62,000 nt of DNA from Phoronis australis (taxonomy: Eukaryota > Phoronida > Phoronidae), in NCBI GenBank assembly GCA_002633005.1, contig NMRA01000069.1, forward strand, positions 363,740 through 425,739. Direction: 5' to 3'. Below are positions 48,391 to 61,078 of the stretch, one piece after another. Under the pieces are notes generated by a model. It was not told the origin of the DNA and did not search any database. It was given only the letters and a program-made list of their open reading frames with translations. Position numbers and translations under genes: made by a program. The stretch's first letter is position 1. Each line of letters begins with the position of its first letter.

Positions 48391-49520
48391 TAAAACTGAA
48401 CTGTTAATTGTGACATAATTCAAAACTACACAATTCTGCCATTCATCACAACTAAAACTGTACTGTCAATTGTGACGTAATTCAAAAATACACAATTTTG
48501 CATTCATTACAACAAACTGTACTGTTAATTGTGACATTCAAAACTGTATAAGTCTGCGTTCATCACAATTAAAACTGAACTGTTAATTGTGACATAATTC
48601 AAAACTACACAATTCTGCCATTCATCACAACTAAAACTGTACTGTCAATTGTGACATAATTCAAAAATACACAACTTTGCATTCATTACAACAAACTGTA
48701 CTGTTAATTGTGACATTCAAAACTGTATAAGTCTGTCCATCACAACTAAAGCTGTACTTTTAACGGTGACAAAACTCTCAAATGTTCACACCCTGTCCAC
48801 TCATCACAACTAAACCTGTCCACGCACCACAACTAAAACTATACTGTTAAATAGTCCTTAATTTTCAGACTTAGTTTTTACATTCATCTACTAAACCTAC
48901 ACTGCTTGCTATAATGGAACTATCAAAGGCAGTCACAAATTAATCTTAACTGTATCCTCTCTTCTGAGTATGTCACACAGCCGCCAAAACTTTTACTATT
49001 ACATTGAGGGTCCAATATGGGGCATCGGTAAAATTTTGTTTTGTTTTCTTTTTTTTTCATAAATCATACACATTGCAAAGTAATAATGCTTTGCCATATC
49101 CAGCTTATGAACCATAGCTACCAACACAAATATTTTGGATAATGGGGAATTCACAGCAATGTTAAAAACTCTTAAAAAATGAAGAGAACGTGCCGTTTTG
49201 GCAAATATTTTTGTCCGAAATTTTTTTGCGTCCTTGTACTTAAAGCCCTACTCAGTGCTGGTCAAGTTGAACAGTAACTTCAAACTCAAATCGGGTTTGT
49301 ATTTATGAATCTTTTCATTGAAGGAATCCTTGAACCTCATTCAGGTGATGTGTAGTGTTGTGTTAAGAGCACCTACTCCGAGCTTCAATGAACGAACACA
49401 GGGTTACCACAATGATAGTTTTTAAAGATGGCGCTAGTGTTTTCAAAGATGTTGCCATGGCTTTGGCAATTAAAAACACCCAATGCTGTCAATTAGGTAG
49501 TGGTAAGTATGCCACCTAAA
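48391..49520. repeat. tandem near-identical block, second copy
   Basis: See the first copy. Scattered single-base differences and a longer minisatellite are what two alleles would show. Confidence 0.8.
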
Positions 49521-52500
49521 CCAGCCCACTGCATTATTTGTTGCTCTCAGTTAAAAATAAAACTTTCCCAGCCCATTGGGGCTTCAGACAAATGACTTAG
49601 TCTTGTTAGACAATTTCTAAAAGTGGCTCCATTTCTTTAAAAATAAATTCTACACCTCTGGCTCGTTTCCCATTGGCGCAAGGCAAAGGTGGTTCCCATT
49701 TTGTCTATTTATGAAGACACGGATTAAGTTAAGGCCCTTGTTACCCCTTCACATGTTCTCTGTCTTCCATTACCAATTTGTTACACCATTGTCTCTGTGA
49801 TAACTAGCCCGTGGCTATTATCTGTCGTGTCTTTCACTTGCGCTAGTCACCTGACGCCTGATTTCATTTCACGAATGTTTTGAATTGGCGTTGGTTCACA
49901 CAGAAAGCTATTAGCCCTCTAATTCAATTTGTTTCTGGCGAAGAACGTATTTAAAGTAGTACTATCACTTTTGTGATGATTTTTGGACCTAGCTGTGTGT
50001 GCTGGTGGCGAAGGAGGCGAATGAGTGAATTCAAGGCTTGCATTCAGTGAACCATAATGTTAATTGAGTGCACAGTCTTGATTTACTGTTGTAGCCAGCT
50101 GTGGATTTGCCTTCTCACTAAAAGTACTTGATAAATTGTGTATTTTTGGATACCATGTGGTTGAAAAGTGAACTATTTTTCTGTAATTTCGCAGCTGAAA
50201 TTTAAGGAAATTTTAGTTTATGAGTATAAAACATGGTTCGTCTTAGCTATGGTGAAACTATGCATGGTAATGTTTGGATTTTCTGTGTAATAGAACTTGT
50301 GTGTTTACAAAATATTTTTTTCAAATTTCTAGGTTAGGAATTTGACCACAGGAATGGTAATTTTCAGTGTGTTGGTGACAATGAGATGCTGTGGTGTGCT
50401 TAGCTTATAGCACAAGTATGTGATGTGGTCATCAGTATTGATGTCATCAGGCTAACGATGTAGGGCATGACTGTTTTGCTTGCACCCATTCCAGTCTCAC
50501 AATTAACCCTCAGTTCTCTCAGACTGGCAGTATTGAGTTACTTAGCAGTTATTGAATTAGTTATATCTGACTGAGTACACAGCAGTAAACTGGTATGAGC
50601 GAACTTGCTGGTAGAGAAAGCAAAAAAAATAACGTCAACCCAGGCAGTCACTTACCCGAATAGTCTTGACCTCCTCATGGTACAGTAACACTGGATTGTC
50701 ATAGTTTTTCAGTAGTTAAACACGGATGTAAAATTTTCCAATTTTCTATTTTTTCAAAAGCTGGCCGCCTTTTATATTATTTCGAAGCTGTTTGAATTTG
50801 CTGATGGTTGTCATGGTGATGAGAGGAAGGTAGGGCAAAAGCTTAACGTTAATGCATCTGGCAGTTTATTTCATAGGGAGGGGCGGAGTGGTGCTCTAAA
50901 CATTTTACAGGAACTAAGTTGGTGCGTGTCACCGTTCAAGGTGAGGTTAAAATATGTGTAAGACGGTTCACTAATAATCTGTCTTGTGGGAAGCTCGGCT
51001 TTTTTGTACCCCGTTGTGCAAGGACACGGTACACCATTGAGGCGGAAAGCCTTGTACTTGCGGTCTCTGAATATAGATTATTGGAAAGCGATAAACCGAA
51101 ACATGGCACTGATAGCAGAGTTGTTCTGAAATGACTAGGGCCTCCAGTGGTGATTTCCGAGATTAACACTGAACCAATATGTATCTTAGCTGTCTGACAT
51201 GGTGTTAGCATGCAAACATACCAGGTTGGATATCCAGTAAAGCCAAGCATCACTGCATCTTTGTATGTGTATTCTTAAGCGATAATTTGTTTTTAATTTG
51301 TTTTTGTACTATGGATGTCAGATCAGGTGTGAGTTGATGATAAGCCCTGTTCGCACCAAAGTGGTTATACTTTTAAGAATGATTCAAAGGTGATAACTTG
51401 GTCGGAACACTTTAAAACCGGTTTTAAAACTTGTATCTTTAGTGCAGTTATAACCCTTCAAGTTTGGCTTTGGGAAAGGTTTTACTGTTAGAACTCAGGG
51501 TGAACACATCAGTTGTGAAAGGTGGAACTCAGGTAGCACTGCAGTCAAATCTAATTGGAAACCATGGCACACGGAGGCATTAACTGAGGTGAACTGGAAA
51601 GCGATAGCACTGACGACTTACTAGCAGCTATACTGACTGTCAGTGTGAGTGTTAGTGATTACAGAATAGTCACAACTAAGGAAAAAGTTATAACCAGGTT
51701 TTGTGGGTTAGAACGCAGCTTTAATGCCATGACCATGTTATATATATCATGATATATGCAAATTAACTAAAATAAATTCAGAAACCAAAATTCTGTGTCA
51801 AAACAACAATTACGTTTATTAAATTAAAAATTCTCATTATTAAATTAAGTTACTACATAAAGAAGCTGGGAACATCTGAGTTGTCTATTCCATGGCTATG
51901 TATGATCCTAGTAGGCAGGCTGTCAATTCTTCGGATCCATAAAACACCGAATATTAATAAGGAAGGAGTTAACCCCATTTTGACCAGCACTGTGGCTTAA
52001 ATCAAGAATTAGTATTTGTGACAGAAGGCTGGTTAAAGCACCTTGCATTCTCCTGGTATGAGTGAACAGCTAGCTTATCTGTCAGCGATGTATCGCAATA
52101 TGATGTTGGGAAGTGGCTGGCTGACATTACCTTTTACTACCCACTGATGCCTGTGATGCCAGTGCCAGCTAGGTTTTTTACACTGGTCTTTTATTGCTTT
52201 ATTATAGACATTAACAGGCAGTAACTGAAGATTGTTTTCACTCCTTATGGATTGACTGTGGTTCTGGCTTCTGCCTGGTGCCTTGGGAGCTGTGGCGGTC
52301 ACCCCACTGATTTGTGGTTGCCATGGAAATGAGTCCATGGGGTTTTGCTGGTTTAGTGCAACCATTATGCCTTGTCTGTGTTACAAGACAACTCTGGGGC
52401 CATGTAATCAACACTGTTTTCCATCTTGTTATGATTTGTCGGGAAGAGTGGAAGCTGTCGGGTTTCACAATTTTTTCACAGTGTAGGAGTGGACAGTAAA

Positions 52501-53490
52501 AGTTCTCCGGTTTGGACAGTCTTGCAAAATTTGGAACATCGAATTTCATGAATTTTCTTGATCGTGAAGATGGGGACAAGTGCGACTTTGGTGTTTATGA
52601 TATTTCTTAAATATATAACATTGCGCTTTGCATTCGCAGAATCTGAAAATTGACTTGGCAGTTCATAAAATTCAGCTGCCGGCGTAACATTTTCATAACC
52701 TCCAGAAAATAATAAATTTTTCATGGTCTGCTATTTCACAGAATTTATGCCTATAACAGAGGCGACAATTATTGTGGAAATGATCAATGGGTGAATAAGG
52801 GGATCCCCTTTTTACATTTCTTGGCAGATTTTTATCGTTTGTTCATATTTTGTGAAACTACAGCATTATTTGTAAAACATCCAATTCCTGGTTTCTTTAG
52901 CTGCATAAACGATTTAACTCATTAGAGTCTTTCGGGAATTTGTATTGCGCTGCTGTCTTGAGTTAGGCAGCTCTAGACGTTGTACACTTAAGTTCACACT
53001 TCTTATCTACTGTTTTTTTGTGCCCACTTTTCACAACAAATTTAAATTCCAAAGTGTCTGGCAGTCAAAATTAGTGTTTAGCTGAACTAGCATGTCTGCA
53101 TATTCCACTTCCCCAGATTGGTTTCCTTATGTGCAGTGTGTGGCTGAGATTTGCATGGATTCAGAGGATTTGTCAGTTATACACCAGCTTTACATTTTTC
53201 ATATCTAAACAGTCACGATTTTTATGTTGGTGTTTCTATGTAAAGCATTTCAAACATATTTAAATGTTCGACTGGTGACTTGACTCAGATGGGTGTCTTC
53301 CTATCATGCACCCTATGTGCTGTTCTGTATCGCAAGACATATCCTCAAGACACTTGGCTATGGAACGGGAACGGTGTTTTTTCTCCCAGAATTCAGCATT
53401 CTAGCCCTGCTGACCTCTTCTCTGACGATCATTAGCATACAAAAAAATTGACTTTTACTTGTGTTGGGTGATGTTGCTTTTCTCTTAAGT

Positions 53491-53833
53491 TCCGTTCACA
53501 CGCAGACTTATCCCAGAACAAGTTACTCCTGGAACGAGGTGTTGCTAGGTGTGAGGGCTGTCTGGATGCTGTTTCTACTAGCGCAACTTATCTCACTTGT
53601 GACAATTTACTCCATATTATCGAGGTAGGGTGACTTATTCTGGGGTAACTTGTAATGGCTGTGTGGCTACAAAGTGAGGTGGGGGGGGGGGAAGTAACCA
53701 GCTGTGGTTACATACACTGTACTCGTGACAACTTCCACCTTACCCTAGTTATCGGGATGTGTGTGTGTGTGGATGTTCCACTTAAAAGAGTGGTAAGTTT
53801 CTCTAGAGTAAGTTGTAGGCTGTGTGTGGACCA
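53491..53833 (+). mobile_element. repeat family A, copy 4
   Basis: CCGTTCACACGCAGACTTAT at the left and GGCTGTGTGTGGACC at the right, with all inner landmarks of the family, plus a run of ten G near 53682. Confidence 0.7.
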
Positions 53834-54300
53834 AACTTTAAACTGAAGCTCTATGGAATACACCCTACCTTAAGCTCTGTGACCTCTGACCTCAAATCCT
53901 GTTGCAATCTTGCATGAGGCCAATTGTTGTCATCAGAAAACCTTTTGACGGTGTTGACTTCATCAGCGATTATATGCATCAACCGTCCCTGACGAGGTTT
54001 CGGCTTGTTTACATTGGCAAAATATTTTGCTCGAATTATTATAGTGAATTTTGGGGATAAAACAAGAGAAGCTTGATCGGACAGAAAGTGTTTGAAAATT
54101 GTCGAGATTCTGATGACGGCTTAGAAGCAAAGTCTACTATTAACTGAGATCAGCTGTTGTGCTGGTCTAATAAAGTGTCCCACGCCAATGTGATGAGTTG
54201 GTATAGGCTGTCAGTCCAGTGATTATCAGTGATTATCGATTATCCTGAATGTTAGTGTCAGAAATAACTAGTGGATACAATGATCTTATAAAATTATCAC

Positions 54301-54387
54301 CTGATCACACTAGCCAATGGCAGGCTAGTCTGATCACACTAGCCAATGGCAGGCTAGTCTGATCACACTAGCCAATGGCAGGCTAGC
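54301..54387. repeat. 29-bp tandem repeat, three units, each a hairpin
   Basis: Units CTGATCACACTAGCCAATGG + CAGGCTAGT. Each contains the perfect inverted repeat ACTAGCC-AATGGCA-GGCTAGT and a CCAAT-box core. Confidence 0.9.
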
Positions 54388-55059
54388 CAAGTATGCCCCG
54401 GTATGTGACCATGTGACCACGGTATTACAGTTGACTACTGAAGAAGGAAACATAGATTTCAAGAAAATCTTTCGTAAGTTCGGAGTCCAAGTTTTACGCT
54501 GTTTGTCTGTTGGTCGTCAAGGTTTGCTGTGGAATAATGAAAAAGTTACTCTTCATAGCAGTTTCTTTGGCTGCTGTCGTAATCATTAATCGTGCCATTC
54601 ACTTGTTTCATTGGAGTAATACTTGTGTCAAAATCATTTCCCGGGATGTACCTGGTTCATAGTCTAATGCCCATTTTATGTACTTTTGATTACACCTGAG
54701 TATTTTCTGGTGCACTTCCCGAGCATCGGCGAGTTGTAATATGCAGGTGTAATGTAGTGTAAAGTACGTTGGATGGATAAGAGATGGTTATAACACCAAG
54801 TTGGAGGATCTTTCAATTTTTGACCAAGTCAAGTTTATGACAAAATTCTGCGTTTCGGATCAGAAAATGAATATATTTGTTACAAACAAGACTAGTTGAT
54901 TGCTAACTGTGAATTATACAGGTAGTTAATTGTCAAGAGCATTGCTTACTTCAGGGGAATATTTCCGAGCCTCATTTTTGCAGAAAAACATATTTACAAC
55001 ACATAATGTGTGCACACTTAGTCACAAATAACATCACTAAATACCAAGTATGATAGATA

Positions 55060-56280
55060 CAGAAAATCTAAATAAAATATGGAAGATCTTTCCACTTAAT
55101 TATGTGTCGCTCCCACTCAAAATTTTGTTTACAAATCAAATAATCGACTTTACAATAATCTATGATATATACCCGTAAATTTTCAAAAATAGGTACAGTT
55201 TTTTTGAATTTCTCCCTATATATAAATATTTTCATTAAGCAAAATATGATATCATATACAAACAAACTTCTATTGCAAAAACCTAACAAACCCTCTTTTA
55301 CGGAAATACTTACATTGTTGTGAAAAATCTGCTTGAGCCAAAATAGTAATTTGTTCCACAAAATTTTAACATATCTACACTCCCAGAACAAATGTACAAT
55401 TGATTCTGGGACTTCGTAACAAAAAGAACATAGAATTGAGTTTACAATACCAATTTTTTTTGAGAAAACATTTTATTAGAAGAATGTTGTGTACAATTCT
55501 ATAATTAAACCACCTCATTTTTGTATCAGTATACCTGCCAATAGCACTAGTTATAGAATCTCAATCCATACTTTTATTGGTCATGCTTAAGCTTAAATTC
55601 CATTTTACTTCTGAAGAAGGTTTATAGTACTGATTTTTAACAAATAAATCATAAAAATGAATAATGCCTTTTGGTGATCTAGTTACAACTTCACAACATT
55701 TTTTATAATCAAAACTGTGTTCTATCTTTTGAATTACATGGTGAATGCCGAAAACTTCGGTATAAGGGGGACAAAAGCCAGCCTTTTTACAGAATTAAGT
55801 ATAATTAATAAAACGCCCTGAGGGATGAATCAAGTCAGCCACAATATGAAAACCTTTCTCAAACCCTTTTATAGAATACCATTTTGCCACAAATCAATTG
55901 TATTATTGTTATACCACAATGGCTGCAAAGATAATTGCTTACCATTATTTATTATCAGCTGTAAATCACAGAACGATTGAAAAACCTCTTTCCAAAATGG
56001 GTTTTTAATTTTCAACAAAAGCCATTTATAGGAATAATCCCCAAATTGTAAGAATTCAAAAATTATCTGGCAAATAATCCAACAAGAACCGGATCCACGC
56101 ATCAACGTTATCCCCATTTTCCAAAATTTTTCTTATCCAGGTACATTTTAAGCTTTTAATAAATGATGTGATGTGAGGCATTTTGATCCCGCCATTTTCA
56201 TAATCTTGTATAATAACTTTTCTAGCGACCCTATCGATAGTTCTTGGAATAAGCTGTTTTCTACTGTATCGGTCTTAGTT
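55060..56280 (-). mobile_element. decayed L1-like non-LTR retrotransposon, 3' part of ORF2
   Basis: Minus-strand frames in order: a stretch with KVIIQDYENGGIKMPHITSF then IKSLKCTWIRKILENG; KNPFWKEVFQSFCDLQLIIN then QPLWYNNN; and MFWECRYVKILWNKLLFWLK. The order DYE-GG-KMP, NPFW, QPLWYN and FWEC-FW is typical of the C-terminal third of L1/Tx1-type ORF2 after the reverse transcriptase, ending at a zinc-binding-like region. Frameshifts and stops separate the pieces, so it is dead. The reverse transcriptase and endonuclease are absent. Confidence 0.75.
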
Positions 56281-58280
56281 TAACCAAATTCTTGTTACTC
56301 TTTTGATTACAAGTAATGCAATTGTCATTCACTACTTGTTAGTAAAATTTCCATCATTAGGTCATGTGACAATGTCTAATGAAGTAAGTTCTCACCATTA
56401 AGGACGCAATACAATCAGGGCTTTGAATTTTCCTCTTTTAAGAGAATTTCCTCTTTTTGGTTTCAATTTCCTTTTATATGATTTCTATTTTCCTCGTTTT
56501 TCATCTCTTTTTGTCATTATTTTGACGTTATTCATTCAAAAACATTTATTTCAGTTAAATTTTACTACCCAAAAAACCTTTTTTTCGCACAAGCCTATTT
56601 ATTTGTAGAACGATGCATAACCTGGAACACTTTCCTTTTTTGTCATTGGTCATTGCCAGCTCTGTACAAAGAATAATTTTTCTTTCATGTTCTCCAGACC
56701 TTGAAAGATAAGTACAACAAATGGTCATTGACCTCGATATTACATGCTATTTTATTACACATAAAAATGTTTCGGCAGGCTATGTTCAACATCTTATGAA
56801 CTACTAAGTCCAAATTTCAGACTTAGTTGATTCAAAACATCAGACTTTGTCCATTCAAAACGCCGTGTCCAATACGATGAACGACTAAATCACCCATGTC
56901 ATCCAAAATGAAGAAAAATTAATCTCGTCTGGAACTTTGGTGTCCCAAATTTCTGAGACTGTTCCGAACTGAAGAATTTTTAGTGTAACCTAAAATGTTT
57001 GACATTTCAACAAGAAGGCATATTTTCAATTTTTCCAAAATTCTTGCAATACTTGTGAATCTATCACTTTGTTTTAAACCTACCATAGCTGACTAGTGCA
57101 GATGACTGGATATCAATGAGTTGTTAGAATTGTAAATAAAAAGACCCTTCCTAAGTTGGGGACAGATCATTATGTTCTACCGTATGGCCTTAGTGATGGT
57201 AATCTCTTTCCAGATCCTTTGGGAATTATAGCAAGTCTCTGATCTTCATTATCACAATCGATATGTTGTTGTGCGTTTTCAAAAGTATCGACAATCATTT
57301 TCAGTTACATAAGGCAATTCCTGGAATTCCATCTCTTGAGACAATACGGAAACAAAAGTCTTTATAATATTCAAAAACTGATGTTTGTATTTGTATTGAT
57401 CAAGCAGAAATTAATGTTTGTATTTATATTGTTCATACGTTTACCACGCCACTTGTATTTGTCACATAACAATATAAGAAAAGAGGGGATTAGTGTTAAT
57501 TTTTAATGAGATTATATAGTGAAACTAATTAGCGACTGTGTATTGAACACCTGCTTTTGATACCTACATCAATGCATGAAAAACTAATCTCATTAACATG
57601 CGAGCTAAGGCGCTAATGTTGTATCAAACAAAATAAACTTTCAACTGGTTATTAAGGTTATCTCCAACATTTTTCACAAAAATTGTCATTTTTACAATAT
57701 TTCACATGTGTCTAGTAAAATACCTCATCTTTATTCTCGGGGAACTTCAAATACAAAATAAATACTGCGTAGGGAGAAAAAAAAGATTCGACAGAACCAC
57801 CTTGGAACCGCATAGTCGCGTGGATATTTGTTTACTACTTATCCGAGGTCAAATGTTAAAGGGCCTTCAATCAATTCGAATCTCCCGCCAGGTACAGAAC
57901 AGCTTCGTATACCCTTAGTCCTTTCATTCACAAAATCGCCATAATATTGAGTAAACGAGGTGTACTTATGGTGGAATGATGCCGGGGAAAACAAAGACAA
58001 AACTTAGTTTTGATCCTAAGGGAGTTGTGTGTCTACATGCATACGACCATTGGCGTAAGAATGAATGCTACGGTCGCCTCAGGCCTCTGTGGTCATGAAC
58101 ACAGCAAATTGTGAAAAGAGATAAATCCACACCCTAATTCCTTCATTCAATTAATAACATTTCAATGTTTTGATGTCATGCTAATGACATACTTTAACCA
58201 CCGATTCGATTTTTGTAATCCATTTCTTACTCGATTTCATATCAGTCTCCCCGCACGTGACGTGTACAGGCTATAAACTT

Positions 58281-58306
58281 TGACCTATTTATATCAAAGT
58301 AGGTCA
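58281..58306. promoter_or_regulatory. pair of ROR-type AGGTCA sites, everted
   Basis: TGACCTATTTA (minus-strand TAAATAGGTCA) and AAAGTAGGTCA both match the ROR/Rev-erb consensus WAWNTRGGTCA exactly and point away from each other with 14 bases between the hexamers. About 1.6 kb upstream of furin-like exon 2. Function is not shown. Confidence 0.35.
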
Positions 58307-59910
58307 AATGGTCACAAACAACAGTAAGAGTTAGCTAGGAAAGGTACGTGTTAATGATAAATAAGTTAAATACGCGCTGCAAAATGAGTCGACATTGTGA
58401 GTGAATGTTGAAATAGCGAACATATTTAAGGCTAGTATAGGTTATGTGTACCGAAAACAAGCTTTCACCGAATAATGAACTAAAGACTTTGACATTTTTT
58501 ACCAGTTTAATTAATGGGCTTTTTCTCAGCTTCAGCAAATCGACTTCATTTGAACTGAAGAACACGAGTTCTCGAAAATGGCTCAGTGGATTTCGCTGAA
58601 ACTTACCAAATTTGATATTTAGTCATCAGTCTCAAAAATGCTGTTATGATTTTCGATATAAAGGCCTGTTTTTTGTGTAATTTAACAAAGATGAATACGA
58701 CTTCCGTTTTTTACAAAGATACCTTATATTTTGCGAGTTGATTTGTCATAGAAACCAAACGAACAGACTAATCGAATATTCCTAACAGCATTTTTTAGAT
58801 AACTGGTGAAGTTTTCATTAAAATCGACCGAGGGGTTATTTTTCTATGAATGTACCTTTCTTAAAAATAAAATTTTGACTTTAAAAAAGTTTTTACGTAA
58901 AAATGATAATGGTACATTAATACAAAAAGTATGTTCATATTCCCTAATCATTTTTCTTTCAGAAAATTTCTGCTTTTACTAGTTGACAAAGCTTAGTGTT
59001 TTTTTTTTGATATACGAGTTAGAATAGAGGCCACTAAATATGGTTGGAGGTAACCTTGAAGGTATGGAAGGTATGGCATTGGTTTTGCAGCCGAGGATTA
59101 TTGCGGGATGGGGTGGACTTCTTGAAGTTCATAGCTCTGACAAAATCCTTTGTTTTTACGATAAATCACCAATTTTTGCCATTGCGTGACATAATTCACG
59201 AAATCAAGGTTGGTGACCATTTTGAGTTAAATGCGCTTAAAATAGTCTGCGAGTGGTCAAGTGGTATGTTTAAGCTACACCAGCAGAGAGTTAGGCTGCT
59301 GCCACACTGGTTGGAGGCTTGAGGGGAGGTTTTAGCTCATCTCAGAAAATAACTTTTCTCACTGGTGGTGTCTCTTTAAGGTTGACTTGATATTATGTGT
59401 GTGTTGGTTGTGCAGGTTACTACCATAAGTCAGTCTATAATAGGAATTCAACTCTGGCTACTTAAGGAATGCTGATGTACGACTGTTGAATCATTCAGAA
59501 CAGCGTACAACCTTATTGGAAAACAGTGCTTCAAAAACAGGTGAATTTGAAGTATTGTATATGTATGGTCGGATTATAAATGAAGTAACGTGCTTATGGC
59601 TGTAGAATAGTGAATATTTGAGAAATATTTAACACAAGCCGTTATTCACAGCGACACCTGTTGTTAACTGTTAACTTCAAACACCATTAACATTGCATCA
59701 AAATGTCAAATCCGTCTAGTTTTTGCAAAGTTTCCGTGTACTCCTAACTTTGTTCCTAGACCGAAGTTAACCGTTGATACCGACCGACACTCTTCGAAAT
59801 TTCGGCACTTCGACGTTGGTATGAAGGACTCTTTAAATGGCTAGTCTCGGTTGTTGCTTTTGACTGTATGCTAAATGATATCTCAGCTTATGTGTTCATT
59901 CTTTTTTCAG

Positions 59911-60009
59911 ATCATAGATGATCATTATCTGCTCGAACACCATCACGTCACCCGCCGTTCCACACAATCTAGTCAATTTCATCATTCACTGTTAGCAGAC
60001 GACAAGGAG
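59911..60009 (+). CDS. furin-like proprotein convertase, exon 2
   Basis: 33 codons between a strong acceptor (CATTCTTTTTTCAG) and a strong donor (AAGGAG then GTAAGT), phase 0 at both ends. It reads IIDDHYLLEHHHVTRRSTQS and then SQFHHSLLADDKE. This matches the furin prodomain stretch around the internal cleavage site: in furin the second cut follows HRGVTKR, next to a histidine that senses the pH of the trans-Golgi. Here the equivalent is HHHVTRR-S, with three histidines. The exon should be followed by the V-W-QQ...KR-KR primary cleavage region, which is outside the window. Confidence 0.85.
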
Positions 60010-60051
60010 GTAAGTGGGCGCCACCTGTGGGCAAGCTTCTCCTGACTGAGC

Positions 60052-60325
60052 TCTTTGCCCGGGGTCTGATATTTGTACTCAAAATAGAATTCGATAAATA
60101 TTTTTGAAATTTTGCATTTTACTTTTGTGCGAATTCAAAATAAAAGTTTATTAGTCGGGGTCATTAAGTGCTAGCTAGGATTAGCTACTCATCTGTGTAA
60201 ACTAATATACTGTACTTGAATGCAGAATAATAGACACTTATTTTGAATTCGCACAGACTTAGAAAGGAAAATGTTAAAAATAACTTTGAGTTCGATTTCG
60301 AGGACAAAGATTACATCCCGGCTCA
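60052..60325. mobile_element. MITE family C, copy 2
   Basis: Ends near GCCCGGGGTCTGATATTTGT and ACAAAGATTACATCCCGGC are inverted, and the internal AGAATAATAGACACTTAT and TTCGCAC phrases match 5293-5697. It sits 43 bases downstream of the furin-like exon 2. Confidence 0.65.
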
Positions 60326-60705
60326 TGTGTTTTGTAACGAAAAGTCTCAGTTTTCAACCACTGCTAGTTATTAGCTGTATGTAGGTATACTTGCAAACAA
60401 TGGTACTTGCTGCAAAACTTTCATTGGGGTTTTTGATTTTTATGTAGGGGTGTATTGGAACAACTTATTTAGTTTGTTTAGATGTAGTGAATGATGTTAT
60501 TAATAGCATTTATACAAAATGTATTTAGGACAAAATACAGTGGACAATTGGAATTTTGCGTAGTCGAAACAAAGCTAGCATTGCTGGGCCTTGCGCCATT
60601 TTTACTGTACAGCTGTACATGCAAATATTTACTTTTGTCAAAATTTAAGGATGAATTTCGACTAAGTTGCTAACGTTGTGCAAGGCTGTATCTTTTCACA
60701 GTCGA

Positions 60706-60718
60706 AGGTCAAAGGTCC
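60706..60718 (+). promoter_or_regulatory. DR1-type site AGGTCAAAGGTCC
   Basis: Direct repeat of AGGTCA with one base between, one mismatch. It is kept in the second block copy (61315-61327). It resembles HNF4, RXR or PPAR sites. Intron 2 of the furin-like gene. Confidence 0.3.
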
Positions 60719-61018
60719 ATCTCGTTGCTCAGTGAATCTGCGTCAAAATTTAGAAGAGTTTGAACAAAGCATATCTAGTTACTTTTGGACACTTAGGAGC
60801 TGCACTTGGACCAGATTTCAGACACGTTTATCGAACTGAGAGCTTGTGGAAGACCTCTCCACCAGCATGTCTGGTGGTTAGGCCTCTAATTAAGAAGTAC
60901 AGTAACTTGGTGAATCTCTGGCCTAACGACATTTGTAGTGACTGAACATGTCTGGAACTCACTATTCGTGCGAGATATTTCAGTCAATTGCACACGAAGT
61001 ACAACCGTGTTTCCGTCN

Positions 61019-61078
61019 CCCGCCGTTCCACACAATCTAGTCAATTTCATCATTCACTGTTAGCAGACGACAAGGAGG
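61019..61078 (+). pseudogene. partial second copy of furin-like exon 2
   Basis: The last 20 codons of exon 2 (from CGC CGT TCC) followed by the same donor GTAAGT. It starts inside the exon directly after the single N and lacks an acceptor. It is best explained as the other haplotype, placed in tandem by the assembly, not a duplicated exon. Confidence 0.75.

Larger units (their letters stand above)
27769..59910 (+). other. 32.1-kb first intron of the furin-like gene
   Basis: Begins GTAATG and ends in TTCTTTTTTCAG. No other exon of the prodomain is expected between the two, since the protein sequence continues directly across the join. Open frames inside are short, on both strands and without conserved motifs. 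The 114-codon minus-strand frame at 32446-32790 overlaps a possible decayed transposase-like stretch (SGIFERTFSAVKW in another frame). The intron holds repeat families A and B, hairpins, minisatellites, a gap of 70 N and an L1-like fragment, all listed separately. Confidence 0.7.
59951..61017 (+). repeat. tandem near-identical block around exon 2, first copy
   Basis: Nearly identical to 61019-61626 except that the second copy lacks about 457 bases (60226-60682), which includes the right half of the MITE. Both ends of the missing stretch carry TGCA. A single N joins the copies. Confidence 0.8.

Noticed and set aside
47360-48840. Regularly spaced repeats resembling a CRISPR array
   Set aside because: Units and spacers vary together, the setting is an animal intron, and no cas genes exist; it is a minisatellite.
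50919-51253. Overlapping 71- and 105-codon frames on opposite strands
   Set aside because: No recognisable motif and no splice context; one of them must be a shadow and probably both are.
56423-56608. Phe/Leu-rich 61-codon frame
   Set aside because: Arises from a T-rich TTTCCTC repeat; low complexity.
59044-59322. 92-codon plus-strand frame upstream of furin-like exon 2, possible alternative first exon
   Set aside because: No signal peptide and it ends in a stop without a donor, so it cannot feed exon 2.
61019-61078. A genuine duplicated furin exon
   Set aside because: Begins mid-exon at a single N with no acceptor; haplotype stacking explains it better.
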